A DNA stretch of 64,000 bases. It comes from Pseudomonas leptonychotis. GTDB taxonomy: Bacteria; Pseudomonadota; Gammaproteobacteria; Pseudomonadales; Pseudomonadaceae. Under the pieces are notes generated by a model that did no database searches, had not been told where the DNA came from, and was given only the letters and a program-made list of their open reading frames with translations. Where the stretch lies: the NCBI RefSeq assembly GCF_004920405.1, contig NZ_RFLV01000001.1, positions 1,860,001 to 1,924,000 on the forward strand, given 5' to 3'. Made by a program: the position numbers and the translations under genes. Positions 34,943 to 44,745 of this stretch are shown in pieces. How positions within the stretch are numbered: position 1 is the first letter of the stretch; every line of letters starts with the position of its first letter.

Positions 34943-37318
34943 TTAGGGGCGCAGTATCAACTGGCTGCGGCTGTTGGCTTTGATCGCAAGTGCATCCAGG
35001 TGCATCGGCACGTACTCACCCCGCATATAGCCTTCTGCCTGATCTTTATAGTGCGCATCGAACAGCACGCCGCTCTGACCCACAGGGTTGATGCCCAGTG
35101 CGGTAGTCGCGTCGGCCAGGTCAATCAGGCGCCGGGTAGACGGGCCGTAGACCACTGACCAGGGTGCTGGGCCGACCGGTTGCGAGAGGTTGTTCGGCGT
35201 TTCATGGCCGCCCGGTGCGGCGAAGGGGCCGACGTTGAACAGCCTATCCAGCGGCTTCTGCTGGCCCAGCGGGTGGCTGTGGGTGAGGGTGTGGGCGCTG
35301 CCCCAAGCCCATTGCGTGGCGTCGTCACCCAGTGTGCTGCGCAGGTGAGCGAGGCTGGCCTGCCAGGCCGCTTTGACGGTATCGCTGCGGCTTTCCACGG
35401 CGTCGCTGCCGCGCTTGTCCCACCACGGCGAGTTGGCGTCGGCGGCTAGGCGCGGCAAGGCGCTGTCGAGCACGCGGGTTTGTAGCAGGTTGGCGAAGAA
35501 GGCTTCGCTCATCTCGTCGGCCATGGTCTCAAACGTCAGCTGATATACCAGCTGGTTGAACAGCGTGGCGGCGGTGGCGTCGAGGTTGTGTTGGCCATCC
35601 CAGCTGAGCAGTTGTTCGACCAATGCTTTTTCTTCTGCATCCCCCGCTGCGGCGCGCAGGTCGGCGGCCAGCGGTGTGAGTAGGCGCTGCGGATAACCGG
35701 TGCCTGGCTCCAACTGCAATGCCTGGCTGTTGCTCAAATCCCATTTCACGCTGCTGTCGCTGAGGCGCTCATTGAGGCGCTGACCACGGTCAGGCAAGTT
35801 GTAGTAACCGGGAATCTCCATGCCAGTCGGCGACACGGGCTGGTAGTTGGCCGAGATGATATAGCCGCGGGCCGGGTTCTCTTCCTGCGGGTTGGCGCTG
35901 AATGGGAAGTAGCCGTCTTTTTCCGCCTCGCCGTTGCTGCCGTCGAGGATAAAACTCGGGTTGACCCCGGCCGGGCGGCGCGGCAGTTTCGCCGCAGCCC
36001 ACCATCCGATATCGCCTGTGGCATTGGCCCAGATGATGTTCAATCCCGGCGCCTCAATGTTTTCCACTGCGTTACGGGCTTTATCCAGAGTGTCGGCGCG
36101 GTTGAGTTGGTAGAAGCCGTCGAGGATCGGATTGTCTGTTTCCAGAAACGCCCACCACATGGCAATCGGTGTGCTGCCGGCCGTTGCGCCCAGGGCGCTG
36201 TTGATGATCGGGCCGTGCGGCGAGCGGCGGATGGTCAGGCTGACCGCTGCGGCGTCCTTGACGCTGATCTGTTCGACGCGGCTTTGCAGCTCGACCCACT
36301 GGCCGCGGTACCAGACCTGGTTGGGGTTGGCCGGGTTGGTTTTCTCGACAATCAGGTCGAGGTCGTCGTTCTGGAACATGGTCAGGCTCCAGGCGAACGC
36401 TTGGTTATGCCCCAGCGACGCCACCGGGTTAAGTGCCTGATGGTGACCGTACAGGCTGAAACCGGGGTAGCTCAGGTTAGCTTCGTACCACACTGACGGT
36501 ACGGCGAAGCGGATATGCGGGTCGCCGGCCAGCAGTGGTTTACCGCTGGCGGTGCGGCTACCGGACACGGCCCAAGCGTTGCTGCCCTCGAACTGCGGTA
36601 AACCGGCATCCTCCAGAGCGGCGAGGCTCAGCTTGGCGATGGCGTTTAGGTCCTGCCAGTCGCCAGCGGCGAGGTGCTGCCCGACAGCGCCTTGCGGCTG
36701 CCAGTCGAGGTCGAAGACCTTGAGGTAATCGGCGCCCAGTTGATCGCGAATATGCGTCAGCACCGGCTCGTTGCGGAACGCGGCAGCGAAGCTGTAGGCC
36801 ATGTAGCCGGCGACGCTGAGCGTGTCGGCGGTGGTGAAGGGGCGCTTGTCGGTGCCCAGTACATCGAACTCGATGGGTGCTGGGTGGTTGGCCTGGTACT
36901 GGTTGACGCCATCCAGGTAGGCCAGCAGTGCTTTGCTCGCCGGGGCGCTCATGTCCATCTTCGCCGCGTAGCGGTCGGCATGTTCGCGAATACCCAAGGT
37001 GCGGAACAGGCGGTCGGTGTCGATGAGCTTGCTGCCGAGAATCTCCGCCAGTTCGCCACGCGCCAGGCGGCGCAGGATTTCCATTTGGAACAAACGATCC
37101 TGGGCATGCACATAACCCAGTGCGCGGTACATATCAGCCTCGTTCTGCGCCTGAATATGCGGCACGCCGCGCTCGTCGTAATCCACCGTGACCGGCGCCT
37201 GCAGTGCGCTCAGGCTCAGCTCGCCCGCGCGTTGCGGCTGCTTGCTGTCGATATACCAGTAAGCGCCGGCGGCAGTGGCGGCGACTATTAGCGCAAGGAC
37301 GGTCAGGGTGCGTTTCAT
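34943..37318 (-). CDS. hacB: Penicillin acylase family protein, N-acyl-homoserine lactone acylase homologue
   Basis: 791 aa Ntn-hydrolase precursor. The signal/anchor MKRTLTVLALIVAATAAGAYWYI is followed by an alpha chain, a spacer, and the beta chain starting at Ser246 (EGSNAWAVSGSRT), the self-processing nucleophile. Later DPHIRFAVPSVWYEANL and VGRSG-type C-terminal blocks fit the family. In P. aeruginosa the gene after spuH is hacB (PA0305), an acylase of long-chain acyl-homoserine lactones; position and family agree. The AraC-type gene upstream and a perfect inverted repeat between them suggest control by that regulator. Confidence 0.85.
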   Translation of the reverse strand: MKRTLTVLALIVAATAAGAYWYIDSKQPQRAGELSLSALQAPVTVDYDERGVPHIQAQNEADMYRALGYVHAQDRLFQMEILRRLARGELAEILGSKLIDTDRLFRTLGIREHADRYAAKMDMSAPASKALLAYLDGVNQYQANHPAPIEFDVLGTDKRPFTTADTLSVAGYMAYSFAAAFRNEPVLTHIRDQLGADYLKVFDLDWQPQGAVGQHLAAGDWQDLNAIAKLSLAALEDAGLPQFEGSNAWAVSGSRTASGKPLLAGDPHIRFAVPSVWYEANLSYPGFSLYGHHQALNPVASLGHNQAFAWSLTMFQNDDLDLIVEKTNPANPNQVWYRGQWVELQSRVEQISVKDAAAVSLTIRRSPHGPIINSALGATAGSTPIAMWWAFLETDNPILDGFYQLNRADTLDKARNAVENIEAPGLNIIWANATGDIGWWAAAKLPRRPAGVNPSFILDGSNGEAEKDGYFPFSANPQEENPARGYIISANYQPVSPTGMEIPGYYNLPDRGQRLNERLSDSSVKWDLSNSQALQLEPGTGYPQRLLTPLAADLRAAAGDAEEKALVEQLLSWDGQHNLDATAATLFNQLVYQLTFETMADEMSEAFFANLLQTRVLDSALPRLAADANSPWWDKRGSDAVESRSDTVKAAWQASLAHLRSTLGDDATQWAWGSAHTLTHSHPLGQQKPLDRLFNVGPFAAPGGHETPNNLSQPVGPAPWSVVYGPSTRRLIDLADATTALGINPVGQSGVLFDAHYKDQAEGYMRGEYVPMHLDALAIKANSRSQLILRP

Positions 37319-37380
37319 CGGTGTTCCTTGTTATAGGTTTTATCGGCGCGGCTATTGTGCGGGCGGATTACAGTGCCGGC

Positions 37381-37419
37381 ATTGACCAAATGCGGCAGGA
37401 GTGAAAGTCTTTGGTCAAT
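37381..37419. promoter_or_regulatory. Perfect inverted repeat between hacB and araC-type gene
   Basis: ATTGACCAAA (37381-37390) and TTTGGTCAAT (37410-37419) are exact inverse copies separated by 19 bp. The right arm ends 2 nt before the AAAGGAAGG ribosome site of the AraC-type gene, and the left arm is 63 bp from the hacB start. Autoregulation plus control of hacB is the natural reading. Confidence 0.6.
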
Positions 37420-37432
37420 CAAAGGAAGGACT

Positions 37433-38464
37433 ATGAATCACGACCCGCATAACAGCATCGCCAGTGCACTGACCCATTCCTCGACTTTGCGCCGCCTGCT
37501 GTACGAGGCGCTGGCCGAGCTGGGTCTGGACCCGACCGATACCTACCGCCGTGCGTATCAGGGCGTGGCGTTGGCGCCACCGCTGTTCAATGCCCGTGAG
37601 GACCACGACAACGCCCCGCGCTTCTGGCAGGCGCTGGCAGGCATCAGTGGTGATGTGGATATTGGCTTGCACTTGGGCGAAACCATGCAGCCCAGGCCGC
37701 TGGATGTGGTCGGTTATTTGCTGCTGGCCAGTCGCGATCTGGGCCAGGCGCTGGAGAGTTTTGTGCGGTTTCAGCACATTCTCTCTGGTGGCTTTGCCGC
37801 GCGCTTGGAGTCGGACGGCGAGCAGGCGCGGCTTATTTTCGACCTCAACTACCGTGGTGTCGGCTCGCTGCGTCAGCAGATGGAGTGCCTGGCGCTGCTG
37901 TTGCAGAAGATGCTGGCGAGCATCAACAACGACGGGCGTTTCCGACTGTCCGGGCTGGACTTCCGCCACCCCGTGCCACGCCGCCTGAGTGAGCATCGCC
38001 GTTTGTTCGGTCTGCTACCGCGCTTTGCCCAGGCGCATGACGCGTTGATCTTTCCGCGCGCCTGGCTCAGTCGGCCATCACGCAGCGCCAACCCGCGCTT
38101 GTTCGCGGTGCTCTGGGCGCAGGCCGAACTGGAGCTGGCCGAGTTGGAGGAAAACCAGCTGCTCAACCGCGTGCGCTACTGGCTGGAGGTCAATTTAGGG
38201 GTGCAGCTGTGCGACTTGCCCAGTTGCGCCACGGCGCTCGGCTATAGCGTAAACGGGCTGCAGCGGGCGCTGGCCGAACAGCAACAGAGCTTTCGCCAAC
38301 TCCACGATGAAGTGCGCCGCCTGCGCGCCCAGGCCTTGCTCAGTAACGGCCTGGCCATCCGCGAGGTGGCACGCGCCTGCGGTTTTGCCGAGCTGTCGCC
38401 GTTCTACCGCGCCTTCCGCCGCTGGCAGGGCGACACGCCGCAGGGCTATCGCACTAGCGGCTAA
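37433..38464 (+). CDS. AraC-family transcriptional regulator (OruR/ArgR-like type)
   Basis: 343 aa from ATG 37433 behind AAAGGAAGGA. The C-terminal 90 residues carry the two AraC helix-turn-helix motifs: [26 protein letters not shown] and [32 protein letters not shown]. The N-terminal domain ([53 protein letters not shown]) is the Arabinose_bd type seen in regulators such as OruR and ArgR-like AraC proteins. Divergent from hacB. Its 3' end overlaps the convergent chemoreceptor gene by 11 bp. Confidence 0.9.
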   Translation: MNHDPHNSIASALTHSSTLRRLLYEALAELGLDPTDTYRRAYQGVALAPPLFNAREDHDNAPRFWQALAGISGDVDIGLHLGETMQPRPLDVVGYLLLASRDLGQALESFVRFQHILSGGFAARLESDGEQARLIFDLNYRGVGSLRQQMECLALLLQKMLASINNDGRFRLSGLDFRHPVPRRLSEHRRLFGLLPRFAQAHDALIFPRAWLSRPSRSANPRLFAVLWAQAELELAELEENQLLNRVRYWLEVNLGVQLCDLPSCATALGYSVNGLQRALAEQQQSFRQLHDEVRRLRAQALLSNGLAIREVARACGFAELSPFYRAFRRWQGDTPQGYRTSG

Positions 38465-39953
38465 CGCGAAAGCGCCGGCTCAAGCGGCCGAGCCGTTCGG
38501 CCAGCTGATTGAGCTGCTGGCCATCATGGCTAAGCTTTTGCGCATCGCTGAGGTTCTGCTCGGCAACGTGCTGCACGCTATGCAGGTGTTGGCTGACTTC
38601 TGCGCTGGTGGCGGCTTGCTCGTGGGTAGCGGCGGCGATCAGCTCGTTCATTTGGGTGATGGCGCTGATGTCCTGCGCCACGGCACCGAGCAGTTCGGCC
38701 GTGACCTGACTGTCTTTTACGCAACTGCGCACACTGTCGCGGCTTTCCTGCATGGCCGCAGCGGCTTGACGGCTGCCCTGTTGTAAGCGACTGATGATCT
38801 GCTGGATCTCGGCCGTAGACAGCGCAGTTTTCTGCGCCAGATTGCGCACCTCGTCGGCCACCACGGCGAAGCCTCGACCTTGATCGCCGGCGCGGGCGGC
38901 TTCAATGGCGGCGTTGAGCGCCAGTAGATTGGTCTGTTCGGCAATCGAGCGGATCACCTCCAATACCTTGCCGATTTGCTCGGACTGATTGGCCAGTGCT
39001 TGCACTTCAGCGTCTGTTGCATCGATCTGTGTGGCCAGTTTGCCGATCTCACTGCGCACATGGTTGACCGAGCGGCTGCCTTCGGCCGCCTGCTGGTTAG
39101 CCGTCTGTGCCGCTGTTGCCGCGCCATCGGCATGCCCGGCCACTTCATCAATGGCGCGGCTCATCTGCTGCATGGCTGAACTCATGTAACTGATCTCACC
39201 TTGCTGCTGGTCGGCGCCGGTGCGCAGTTGACCCGTGGCTTGGGCCAGGTTGTCGCCCATCTGCTGGAGACCTTGGGTGTCTTTGATGACCTCGCCCACC
39301 AACTCATCGAGGGTATCGAGAAAGCGGTTAAAGCCTTGACTGACTTTACCCTGCGCGGTGCTGCGGTAACTCAGGTCAACTTCATCATCATTCTCGGTAA
39401 GCTTTTCGGCGGCCTGCATCAACGCCGCGCCCTCAACAGCTTCGGCATGAGTTTGCAGAGCCAGGTAGATAAGAATCGCGCTTTCCACCACCACGTAAGA
39501 CGCGTGCAAGAAAATGATTGGCCAGTTGCCATTTTTCACCACAAACACCTCAGTGCCTTGCGACTGCAGGGCGAAAAAACTGAGGTGGTGCACAGCGATA
39601 ACAGCGGCGGCCACCACAATGGGTAACCAGTCGCGGTAATAAACCAGAAATGCCAGCAACACGAAGATGCCGAAGTGCATTTCCAGCATGCCGCCGCTCT
39701 GGTTGATATGCAGCGCCGACATCACCATAAAGGCGGCCCCCATGGCGCAGCGCAGCAGGCGTTGGCCGTGGATTAACTGGCTAAGCACGCTCATCACCAC
39801 GGCTGTGCCGCCGCCGACTAGCAAGGCTTGAGCCCAGGTGCCATGCCAGGCGGCGAGGCCGAGCGAATAAAGGGCCATAAGCCAGAGCACGCCCAGCATG
39901 ATGCTGTCCGCTTTACGGTAATGCTGTTCGAGAGGAGAAAGGGGGCTAGGCAT
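38454..39953 (-). CDS. Methyl-accepting chemotaxis protein
   Basis: 499 aa from ATG 39953; an alternative ATG at 40004 adds 17 residues. The N-terminal half has about five or six membrane helices ([90 protein letters not shown]) and no periplasmic ligand domain, so the signal is probably sensed in the membrane or cytoplasm. The C-terminal half is the signalling coiled coil with the invariant hairpin [42 protein letters not shown]. Confidence 0.93.
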   Translation of the reverse strand: MPSPLSPLEQHYRKADSIMLGVLWLMALYSLGLAAWHGTWAQALLVGGGTAVVMSVLSQLIHGQRLLRCAMGAAFMVMSALHINQSGGMLEMHFGIFVLLAFLVYYRDWLPIVVAAAVIAVHHLSFFALQSQGTEVFVVKNGNWPIIFLHASYVVVESAILIYLALQTHAEAVEGAALMQAAEKLTENDDEVDLSYRSTAQGKVSQGFNRFLDTLDELVGEVIKDTQGLQQMGDNLAQATGQLRTGADQQQGEISYMSSAMQQMSRAIDEVAGHADGAATAAQTANQQAAEGSRSVNHVRSEIGKLATQIDATDAEVQALANQSEQIGKVLEVIRSIAEQTNLLALNAAIEAARAGDQGRGFAVVADEVRNLAQKTALSTAEIQQIISRLQQGSRQAAAAMQESRDSVRSCVKDSQVTAELLGAVAQDISAITQMNELIAAATHEQAATSAEVSQHLHSVQHVAEQNLSDAQKLSHDGQQLNQLAERLGRLSRRFRVSR

Positions 39954-40223
39954 ATACGGGAGACCCTGAAAATGGTGACGCGGCGGTTTAAATGTGGCGA
40001 TCATCCTTGGGGCTAAGCTTTATCGCTGTGAAAGTTGTACATCTTACATCGCTTGTACAGTTTTTTGTGTGGGTACTCCAGGTTTCGTTGTGAGTGCCGA
40101 CAGCCGGTGGCCGCCGTGCCGCTAAGCCATCGGCATTTATCTTAGTTCAGGCGTTGTGGTTATAAGAGGCGACAAGCAGGTATTGACCGTGTTGGTTGCG
40201 CGCGACTTTGATGGGCCAAATGC

Positions 40224-40796
40224 TCAGGGCTTCTGCCAGTCGCAGAAGCAGCCCACGGCGAGGGTGTTGCTGGCATTTACCGGGCGGCCTGCAATCAGAG
40301 CGTCGAGAATCGGCTCGATAAAACTGTTGCTCGAGGTGCAGGTCGCGCCTTCGCTGTACGGGCCGAAGTAGGCCAACTGACCTGCGCGGTCCCACACAGC
40401 CACCGCCGGGCTGGCGGGAATTTGCTCGCTGCCGAGCAGTGCGGTGAGCGGTTGCAAGGCGCTCAAGGTGCTGGGCAACTGGCCCGTGCTGCCAGGTTTT
40501 TGCACGGAGTAAAAGGTCACGTCCTGAGGGCCGAAGCGTTCGATTAAATCAGCCAGGTGCTGCTGGTTACCGATATTGCACGGGCAGGCGGGGTCCCAGA
40601 AGTGCACCAGGCGGATCGGCCCAAGGCCGGCCAGCTCATCCGGCAGGCGCAGTTGTTCGCCATAGAACAGCGCCGTTTGCTCGCTGAAACTGCGTAGGTA
40701 GCGCGCTTCGTACCACCAGTAGGCGGCGAGCATGGCGGCGGCCCAGAGCAGAATCAGCAGGCTGGCGAGTAGGGTCTTGTGCGTGGATCGAGTCAT
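40224..40796 (-). CDS. DUF6436-type thioredoxin-fold membrane protein
   Basis: 190 aa from ATG 40796 (AAGG upstream). One membrane helix at residues about 8-28 (LLASLLILLWAAAMLAAYWWY) anchors a thioredoxin-like domain: IRLVHFWDPACPCNIGNQQHLADL with a CPC redox-like motif, and IPASPAVAVWDRAGQLAYFGPYSEGATCTSSNSFIEPIL. This fits the DUF6436 group of Pseudomonas. Likely periplasmic face; the partner is unknown. The gap 40005-40223 upstream of the chemoreceptor holds only two direct TTGTACA repeats (40035, 40053). Confidence 0.78.
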   Translation of the reverse strand: MTRSTHKTLLASLLILLWAAAMLAAYWWYEARYLRSFSEQTALFYGEQLRLPDELAGLGPIRLVHFWDPACPCNIGNQQHLADLIERFGPQDVTFYSVQKPGSTGQLPSTLSALQPLTALLGSEQIPASPAVAVWDRAGQLAYFGPYSEGATCTSSNSFIEPILDALIAGRPVNASNTLAVGCFCDWQKP

Positions 40797-40917
40797 GGGC
40801 AGCCTTCGGCAAACAGGCGCGCAGCTTGCCATGACTGGCGCGACAGCAGAATATCCGCAACCTGATCACGCCATATTAAATGGCCTGAGAGCGCCCCGCA
40901 TGATTGATGGAAGCCCT

Positions 40918-41850
40918 ATGCCAGAGCCGTTTCAGCCGCAAAACCTGCTCGCCAGTCTGCGACCCTTGGCCGCAGCAATCTCGCTTTCGCCGGCTGAACA
41001 GGCGTATCGGCAGTTCTATGGCTTCACCGATGCGCTGGCTACGCGCAGCCGCATGGGCTGGCTGCCGGCGGGCGGTTATCAAATTGCCGTACAAGCCTGG
41101 TGGCCAGAACAGCCGCGCGCCACGCTGGTGTTGCTGCATGGTTATTACGACCATGTAGGCTTGTATCGCCATGTGATCGAGTGGGCGCTGGGGCAGGGCT
41201 TTGCCGTGCTGGCTTTCGATTTGCCGGGGCACGGTCTGTCCAGCGGTGCGCGCGCCAGCATCGGTGATTTTGCCGAGTACCAAACGGTGTTGCAGGCGCT
41301 GCTGGCTGAAGCCGCGGTGTTAGACCTGCCGCAGCCCTGGCATTTATGCGGGCAGAGCACGGGCGGGGCGATCATCCTTGATTACGTGCTGCGTGGTGAG
41401 CCTGTCGCGCCGATGGGTGAAATCATTCTGCTGGCCCCCTTGGTGCGCCCGCGTGCCTGGGGCTGGTCGCAGCTCAGTTACCGGGTGATGCGCAACTTCG
41501 TCCGCGAGATACCGCGGCGCTTTAGTGTGAACTCCAGCGACGCCGCGTTTATCGACTTCGTTCATCACCATGACCCGCTGCAGCCACGCTGCCTGCCAAC
41601 CGCTTGGGTGGGTGCGTTAAGCCAGTGGGTGCCGCGCATTGAGGCGGCGCCGCGTAGCCTGCGCAGCCCGCTGATTGTTCAGGGTGGCGCGGACATGACC
41701 GTGGCCTGGCGGCACAACCTGAAGGTGTTGCAGGACAAGTTCGCCGAGCCGACCATCCTGATGTTGGATAGCGCAGGCCATCACCTGGCCAACGAAGCGC
41801 CAGCCTTGCGCCAGCGTTATTTCGAGTTTCTCAGTCAACGCCTGGGCTAA
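40918..41850 (+). CDS. Alpha/beta hydrolase, monoacylglycerol-lipase-like
   Basis: 310 aa from ATG 40918 (GGAAG at proper distance); earlier in-frame ATGs run back into the promoter of the divergent gene. Fold markers: LVLLHGYYDHVGLYRHVIEWALGQGFAVLAFDLPGHGLSSG (oxyanion region and strand 4), nucleophile Ser in HLCGQSTGGA, and catalytic His in SAGHHLANE. This is the Hydrolase_4 (serine aminopeptidase S33/lysophospholipase) family. The substrate is probably a lipid ester, by family. Confidence 0.88.
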   Translation: MPEPFQPQNLLASLRPLAAAISLSPAEQAYRQFYGFTDALATRSRMGWLPAGGYQIAVQAWWPEQPRATLVLLHGYYDHVGLYRHVIEWALGQGFAVLAFDLPGHGLSSGARASIGDFAEYQTVLQALLAEAAVLDLPQPWHLCGQSTGGAIILDYVLRGEPVAPMGEIILLAPLVRPRAWGWSQLSYRVMRNFVREIPRRFSVNSSDAAFIDFVHHHDPLQPRCLPTAWVGALSQWVPRIEAAPRSLRSPLIVQGGADMTVAWRHNLKVLQDKFAEPTILMLDSAGHHLANEAPALRQRYFEFLSQRLG

Positions 41851-42615
41851 TTAGATCCCGCGCGGCGCAGGCGCCAGGTTGGCGCTGCTTTGGCCGACGG
41901 CCAGACCGCTGCGAATGGCTGCCAGGGCGGCCTGGTAATACGCCTTGCCGGCGTCGGATTGGGCAAAGCTGACAAATTCCTCCAGCTCTGGGTCACTCAG
42001 CTCGCGGTATACGTGGAGCAAGGTGTTGTCGAGGTCTGCGCCAATCTGCTCCATCAAACGCTGGCGTTGGCCGTTGAGCAGGGCTTGAGCGCTGTCGCCA
42101 CCGAGCAAACCGGGGAGCATTTGGCTGAGGCTGTCGGCGGCCACGCCGGCCAGCGCCAGGCTGACTTCGGCGCCGGCTTCCTTGGCGGGTAAGGCCTGGG
42201 CGAGGTGGCGGATCAGCAGGCTGCGGGTGGCGCTGGCTTCACTGCGTGGCAGGCCATTGGCATAGCGCGCCAGCTGGTCGCTGCGGGTGGCGAGTAATTC
42301 GGCATCGACAATCTTGCGACCTAATGGTGACTGGAAAAACTGCAGCGCGCTGCCTGGCTCACCGAGGCTGTTACGCAGGCCCTGTTGCGCGCGCTGGTCG
42401 ACGGCGGCGGCAAAGCGCTGATTGCTGTTATTCACTAGCGCCTGATGCACGGCGGGCGGTAGGCTGTTGCGGTAGCGCTCTTGGGCGGCTTGCAGGGCAT
42501 CACTGAAGTGCATGCGCTGTTGCGGCCAGCCGGCCGCCTGATACAGCTGCAGGTAATCGTCTGCGAAGGCGGGCAGGCTGAGCAGCAGGGTCAGTACAAC
42601 GGAAAGGGCGCGCAT
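41851..42615 (-). CDS. DUF2059-type secreted protein
   Basis: 254 aa with signal peptide MRALSVVLTLLLSLPAFA. It is helical and hydrophilic, with a C-terminal block YRELSDPELEEFVSFAQSDAGKAYYQAALAAI that matches the DUF2059 motif (ELxxxxxFYxSPxGxK-like), repeated earlier as ALQFFQSPLGRKIVDAE. Function unknown; periplasmic. Its stop codon directly abuts the stop of the convergent hydrolase gene. Confidence 0.82.
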   Translation of the reverse strand: MRALSVVLTLLLSLPAFADDYLQLYQAAGWPQQRMHFSDALQAAQERYRNSLPPAVHQALVNNSNQRFAAAVDQRAQQGLRNSLGEPGSALQFFQSPLGRKIVDAELLATRSDQLARYANGLPRSEASATRSLLIRHLAQALPAKEAGAEVSLALAGVAADSLSQMLPGLLGGDSAQALLNGQRQRLMEQIGADLDNTLLHVYRELSDPELEEFVSFAQSDAGKAYYQAALAAIRSGLAVGQSSANLAPAPRGI

Positions 42616-42735
42616 AGGGACTCCATAGGGGGCGGCTATTTTCGGCGGGCAGCACGAGCTTGTCGAGGTCAGTTAACGGCCTGCTAGAATCGCGAACCTG
42701 CGCCTGTGCAGGATCTCATTCCTTCGGGGCCAGCC

Positions 42736-43368
42736 TTGAACACCTGCTCACGTAACGACCTCAGCGCCAGCGTGGCGTGCATTATCGATGACTTGGCCGA
42801 ACAGGGCTGGTCGCTGCAAACACATTTCATTGCCCCAACTCTGACCCATGCACTGGCCGAAGAGTGCCGTAAACGTGCGGCCGCGGGGTTATTGGTGCAG
42901 GCCGGCGTCGGGCGCAGTGCCCTAGCGGTAGTCAGTGAGGGGCTGCGCGGTGACCATATCCAATGGCTGGAGGCCGGACAGAGCGGGGCATGCGATCAAT
43001 ACTTGGCGGTTATGGATGAGCTGCGCCAAGCCTTGAATCAGGCACTGTTTCTGGGGCTGGAGGATTTCGAAAGCCACTTCGCGCTGTATCCGCCCGGTGC
43101 CTATTACAAAAAGCACCTGGACCGTTTTCGCGATGATGATCGCCGCGCCGTGTCCGTGGTGTTTTATCTCAATGAGCAGTGGCAGGCCGAGCAGGGTGGT
43201 GCGCTGCGTCTGCACCTGGCGGATGGCTGCCTTTATGACGTATGGCCCCAAGCGGGCAGTCTGCTGGTGTTCCTCTCGGCGGACATGCCCCACGAGGTGC
43301 TGCCGGCCACCCGCGAGCGACTATCACTGACAGGCTGGTTGCGCCGACGCGGCTATGGGCCGCTATAA
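42736..43368 (+). CDS. 2-oxoglutarate/Fe(II) oxygenase, prolyl-hydroxylase type
   Basis: 210 aa if read from TTG 42736 (GGGG upstream); a GTG at 42706 would add 10 residues. The double-stranded beta-helix iron site is visible: HLD in YYKKHLDRFRDD, distal His in DMPHEVLPATRERLSLTGWLRR, with Arg for 2-oxoglutarate. It resembles the small bacterial P4H-like family. The target protein or small molecule is unknown. No ATG start exists in the family-aligned region. Confidence 0.85.
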   Translation: MNTCSRNDLSASVACIIDDLAEQGWSLQTHFIAPTLTHALAEECRKRAAAGLLVQAGVGRSALAVVSEGLRGDHIQWLEAGQSGACDQYLAVMDELRQALNQALFLGLEDFESHFALYPPGAYYKKHLDRFRDDDRRAVSVVFYLNEQWQAEQGGALRLHLADGCLYDVWPQAGSLLVFLSADMPHEVLPATRERLSLTGWLRRRGYGPL

Positions 43369-43409
43369 CCGGTCTGTTAGCACCGATTCACGCTCTTATA
43401 AGCCGGTGT

Positions 43410-43967
43410 TTAGTGCCCCCAGACCTTAAAGGTTCCACGCAGGTCAGTGATGTCGCGCATTTCGATGCTGCCCAGGCGGCTTTCACCGACATACATATCG
43501 GCGGCGACACGCACGCGTATGCGCTGCGCCGGGATGCCGCTGGCCACCAGTTGATCATTAATAGTGGTGAGGTCGGGTAGGGTCAGCTGTAACTGCTGTT
43601 TGCCACTGGCGTTGCTGACGATATCGATCTTCAGGGTCGGCAGGTTGACGCCGAATATCGGCAAGGTCAGCCCTAATTGCGCTGCGCCAAAGGCAAAGCT
43701 ACCGCCTGCGCCATTCGGGCAACTGGCCGGGGTGGTGCAGCCGTTGTCGATTTTCACATTGCGCAGCGAGGCGTGGCCGCCATCATCCGTCCAGCGCACT
43801 TGCTTGATGGTCGCCAGCACATCGGCACGGATACTGATGCCGGCCTGGCCGCTGACCTCGCTCAGGCTGTGGTTGTCCATCGGCAGCAGAGCCGCCTGGC
43901 TTGGCAGGACGTAGGCGGCAAGACTGGTCGCAAGTGATAGGACAAGGGTGCGAAGGGGGCGGTGCAT
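43410..43967 (-). CDS. DUF6160-like secreted protein
   Basis: 185 aa. Signal peptide MHRPLRTLVLSLATSLAAYVLPSQA, then ALLPMDNHSLSEVSGQAGISI, the conserved LSEVxGQAGI motif of a group of Pseudomonas surface or periplasmic beta-rich proteins (DUF6160). The rest is beta-strand rich (LQLTLPDLTTIND, QRIRVRVAADMYVGE). Function unknown; paralogues are often linked to surface or biofilm traits, but nothing here shows it. Confidence 0.75.
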   Translation of the reverse strand: MHRPLRTLVLSLATSLAAYVLPSQAALLPMDNHSLSEVSGQAGISIRADVLATIKQVRWTDDGGHASLRNVKIDNGCTTPASCPNGAGGSFAFGAAQLGLTLPIFGVNLPTLKIDIVSNASGKQQLQLTLPDLTTINDQLVASGIPAQRIRVRVAADMYVGESRLGSIEMRDITDLRGTFKVWGH

Positions 43968-44193
43968 GGGGGCGTCCTCGGTGAGCGTGCCGAGAGTCTG
44001 TGCTGGGCATGCTGAGCGCGCTATTGGCCTGAGCCGCTTCCCGCCGAAGGATAGGCCTGCGCGGCTAGGCGTTCGGTTCGAGTCGGTGATGAGCTTGGCA
44101 TTTTCGCCGCGGGCCCAGCCCTTTGATCAGCCCGGCCAGTTGGCAGTAACCTGCGGGTGTTACGCCTGGTGACTGAATAGGTATGAGGATGCA

Positions 44194-44709
44194 ATGCAGA
44201 AAATTCTGGTGAGCCGCTGCCTGTTGGGCCAGCGCGTACGCTATGACGGCGGCGCCCATGGCCCGTTCACGGTGCTTGAGCGCTGGCAGCAGGAGGGCCG
44301 CATTGTGCCGTTGTGCCCGGAAGTCGCCGGTGGCCTGCCAACCCCGCGCGCTCCGGCGGAAATTGCTGGCGGTCGGGGCGCGCAGGTGCTCGATGGGCTA
44401 CTCGCCGTGATGACGGTGGAGGGTGAGGATGTGACGGCAGCCTTTGTTTCCGGAGCCGAACAGGCGTTGGCTCTGGTAGCGCAGCATGGCATTCGCTTAG
44501 CGCTGCTTAAGGCACGCAGCCCGTCGTGCGGTAACCGAGAGAATTACGACGGCAGTTTCAGCGGCACCAAGGTGGCGGGTGAAGGTGTGACAGCCGCGGC
44601 CTTGCGCCGCGCCGGGGTGCGCGTGTTCAGCGAAGAGGAGCTGCCGACTGCGGAGGCTGCGCTGGCGGAGTTGGAGCGTGGCGCAAGTGGAACGATCAAT
44701 GTGGGCTAG
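44194..44709 (+). CDS. DUF523 protein
   Basis: 171 aa. It begins MQKILVSRCLLGQRVRYDGGAHG and has LCPEVAGGLPTPRAPAEI and LLKARSPSCGNRENYDGSFSGTKVAGEGVTAAALRRAGVRVFSEEEL, the complete signature of DUF523 (Cys in SxCLLG and SPSCG). Some proteobacterial proteins carry this domain fused to DUF1722; here it stands alone. Cytoplasmic; biochemical role unknown. Confidence 0.92.
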   Translation: MQKILVSRCLLGQRVRYDGGAHGPFTVLERWQQEGRIVPLCPEVAGGLPTPRAPAEIAGGRGAQVLDGLLAVMTVEGEDVTAAFVSGAEQALALVAQHGIRLALLKARSPSCGNRENYDGSFSGTKVAGEGVTAAALRRAGVRVFSEEELPTAEAALAELERGASGTINVG

Positions 44710-44745
44710 GGTCGACTTCAGGGACGTTTACTTGAAGGAGCGACT

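Noticed and set aside
40035..40059. Two TTGTACA direct repeats upstream of the chemoreceptor
   Set aside because: Short, low-complexity and 18 bp apart; no known regulator site matches well enough to call an operator.
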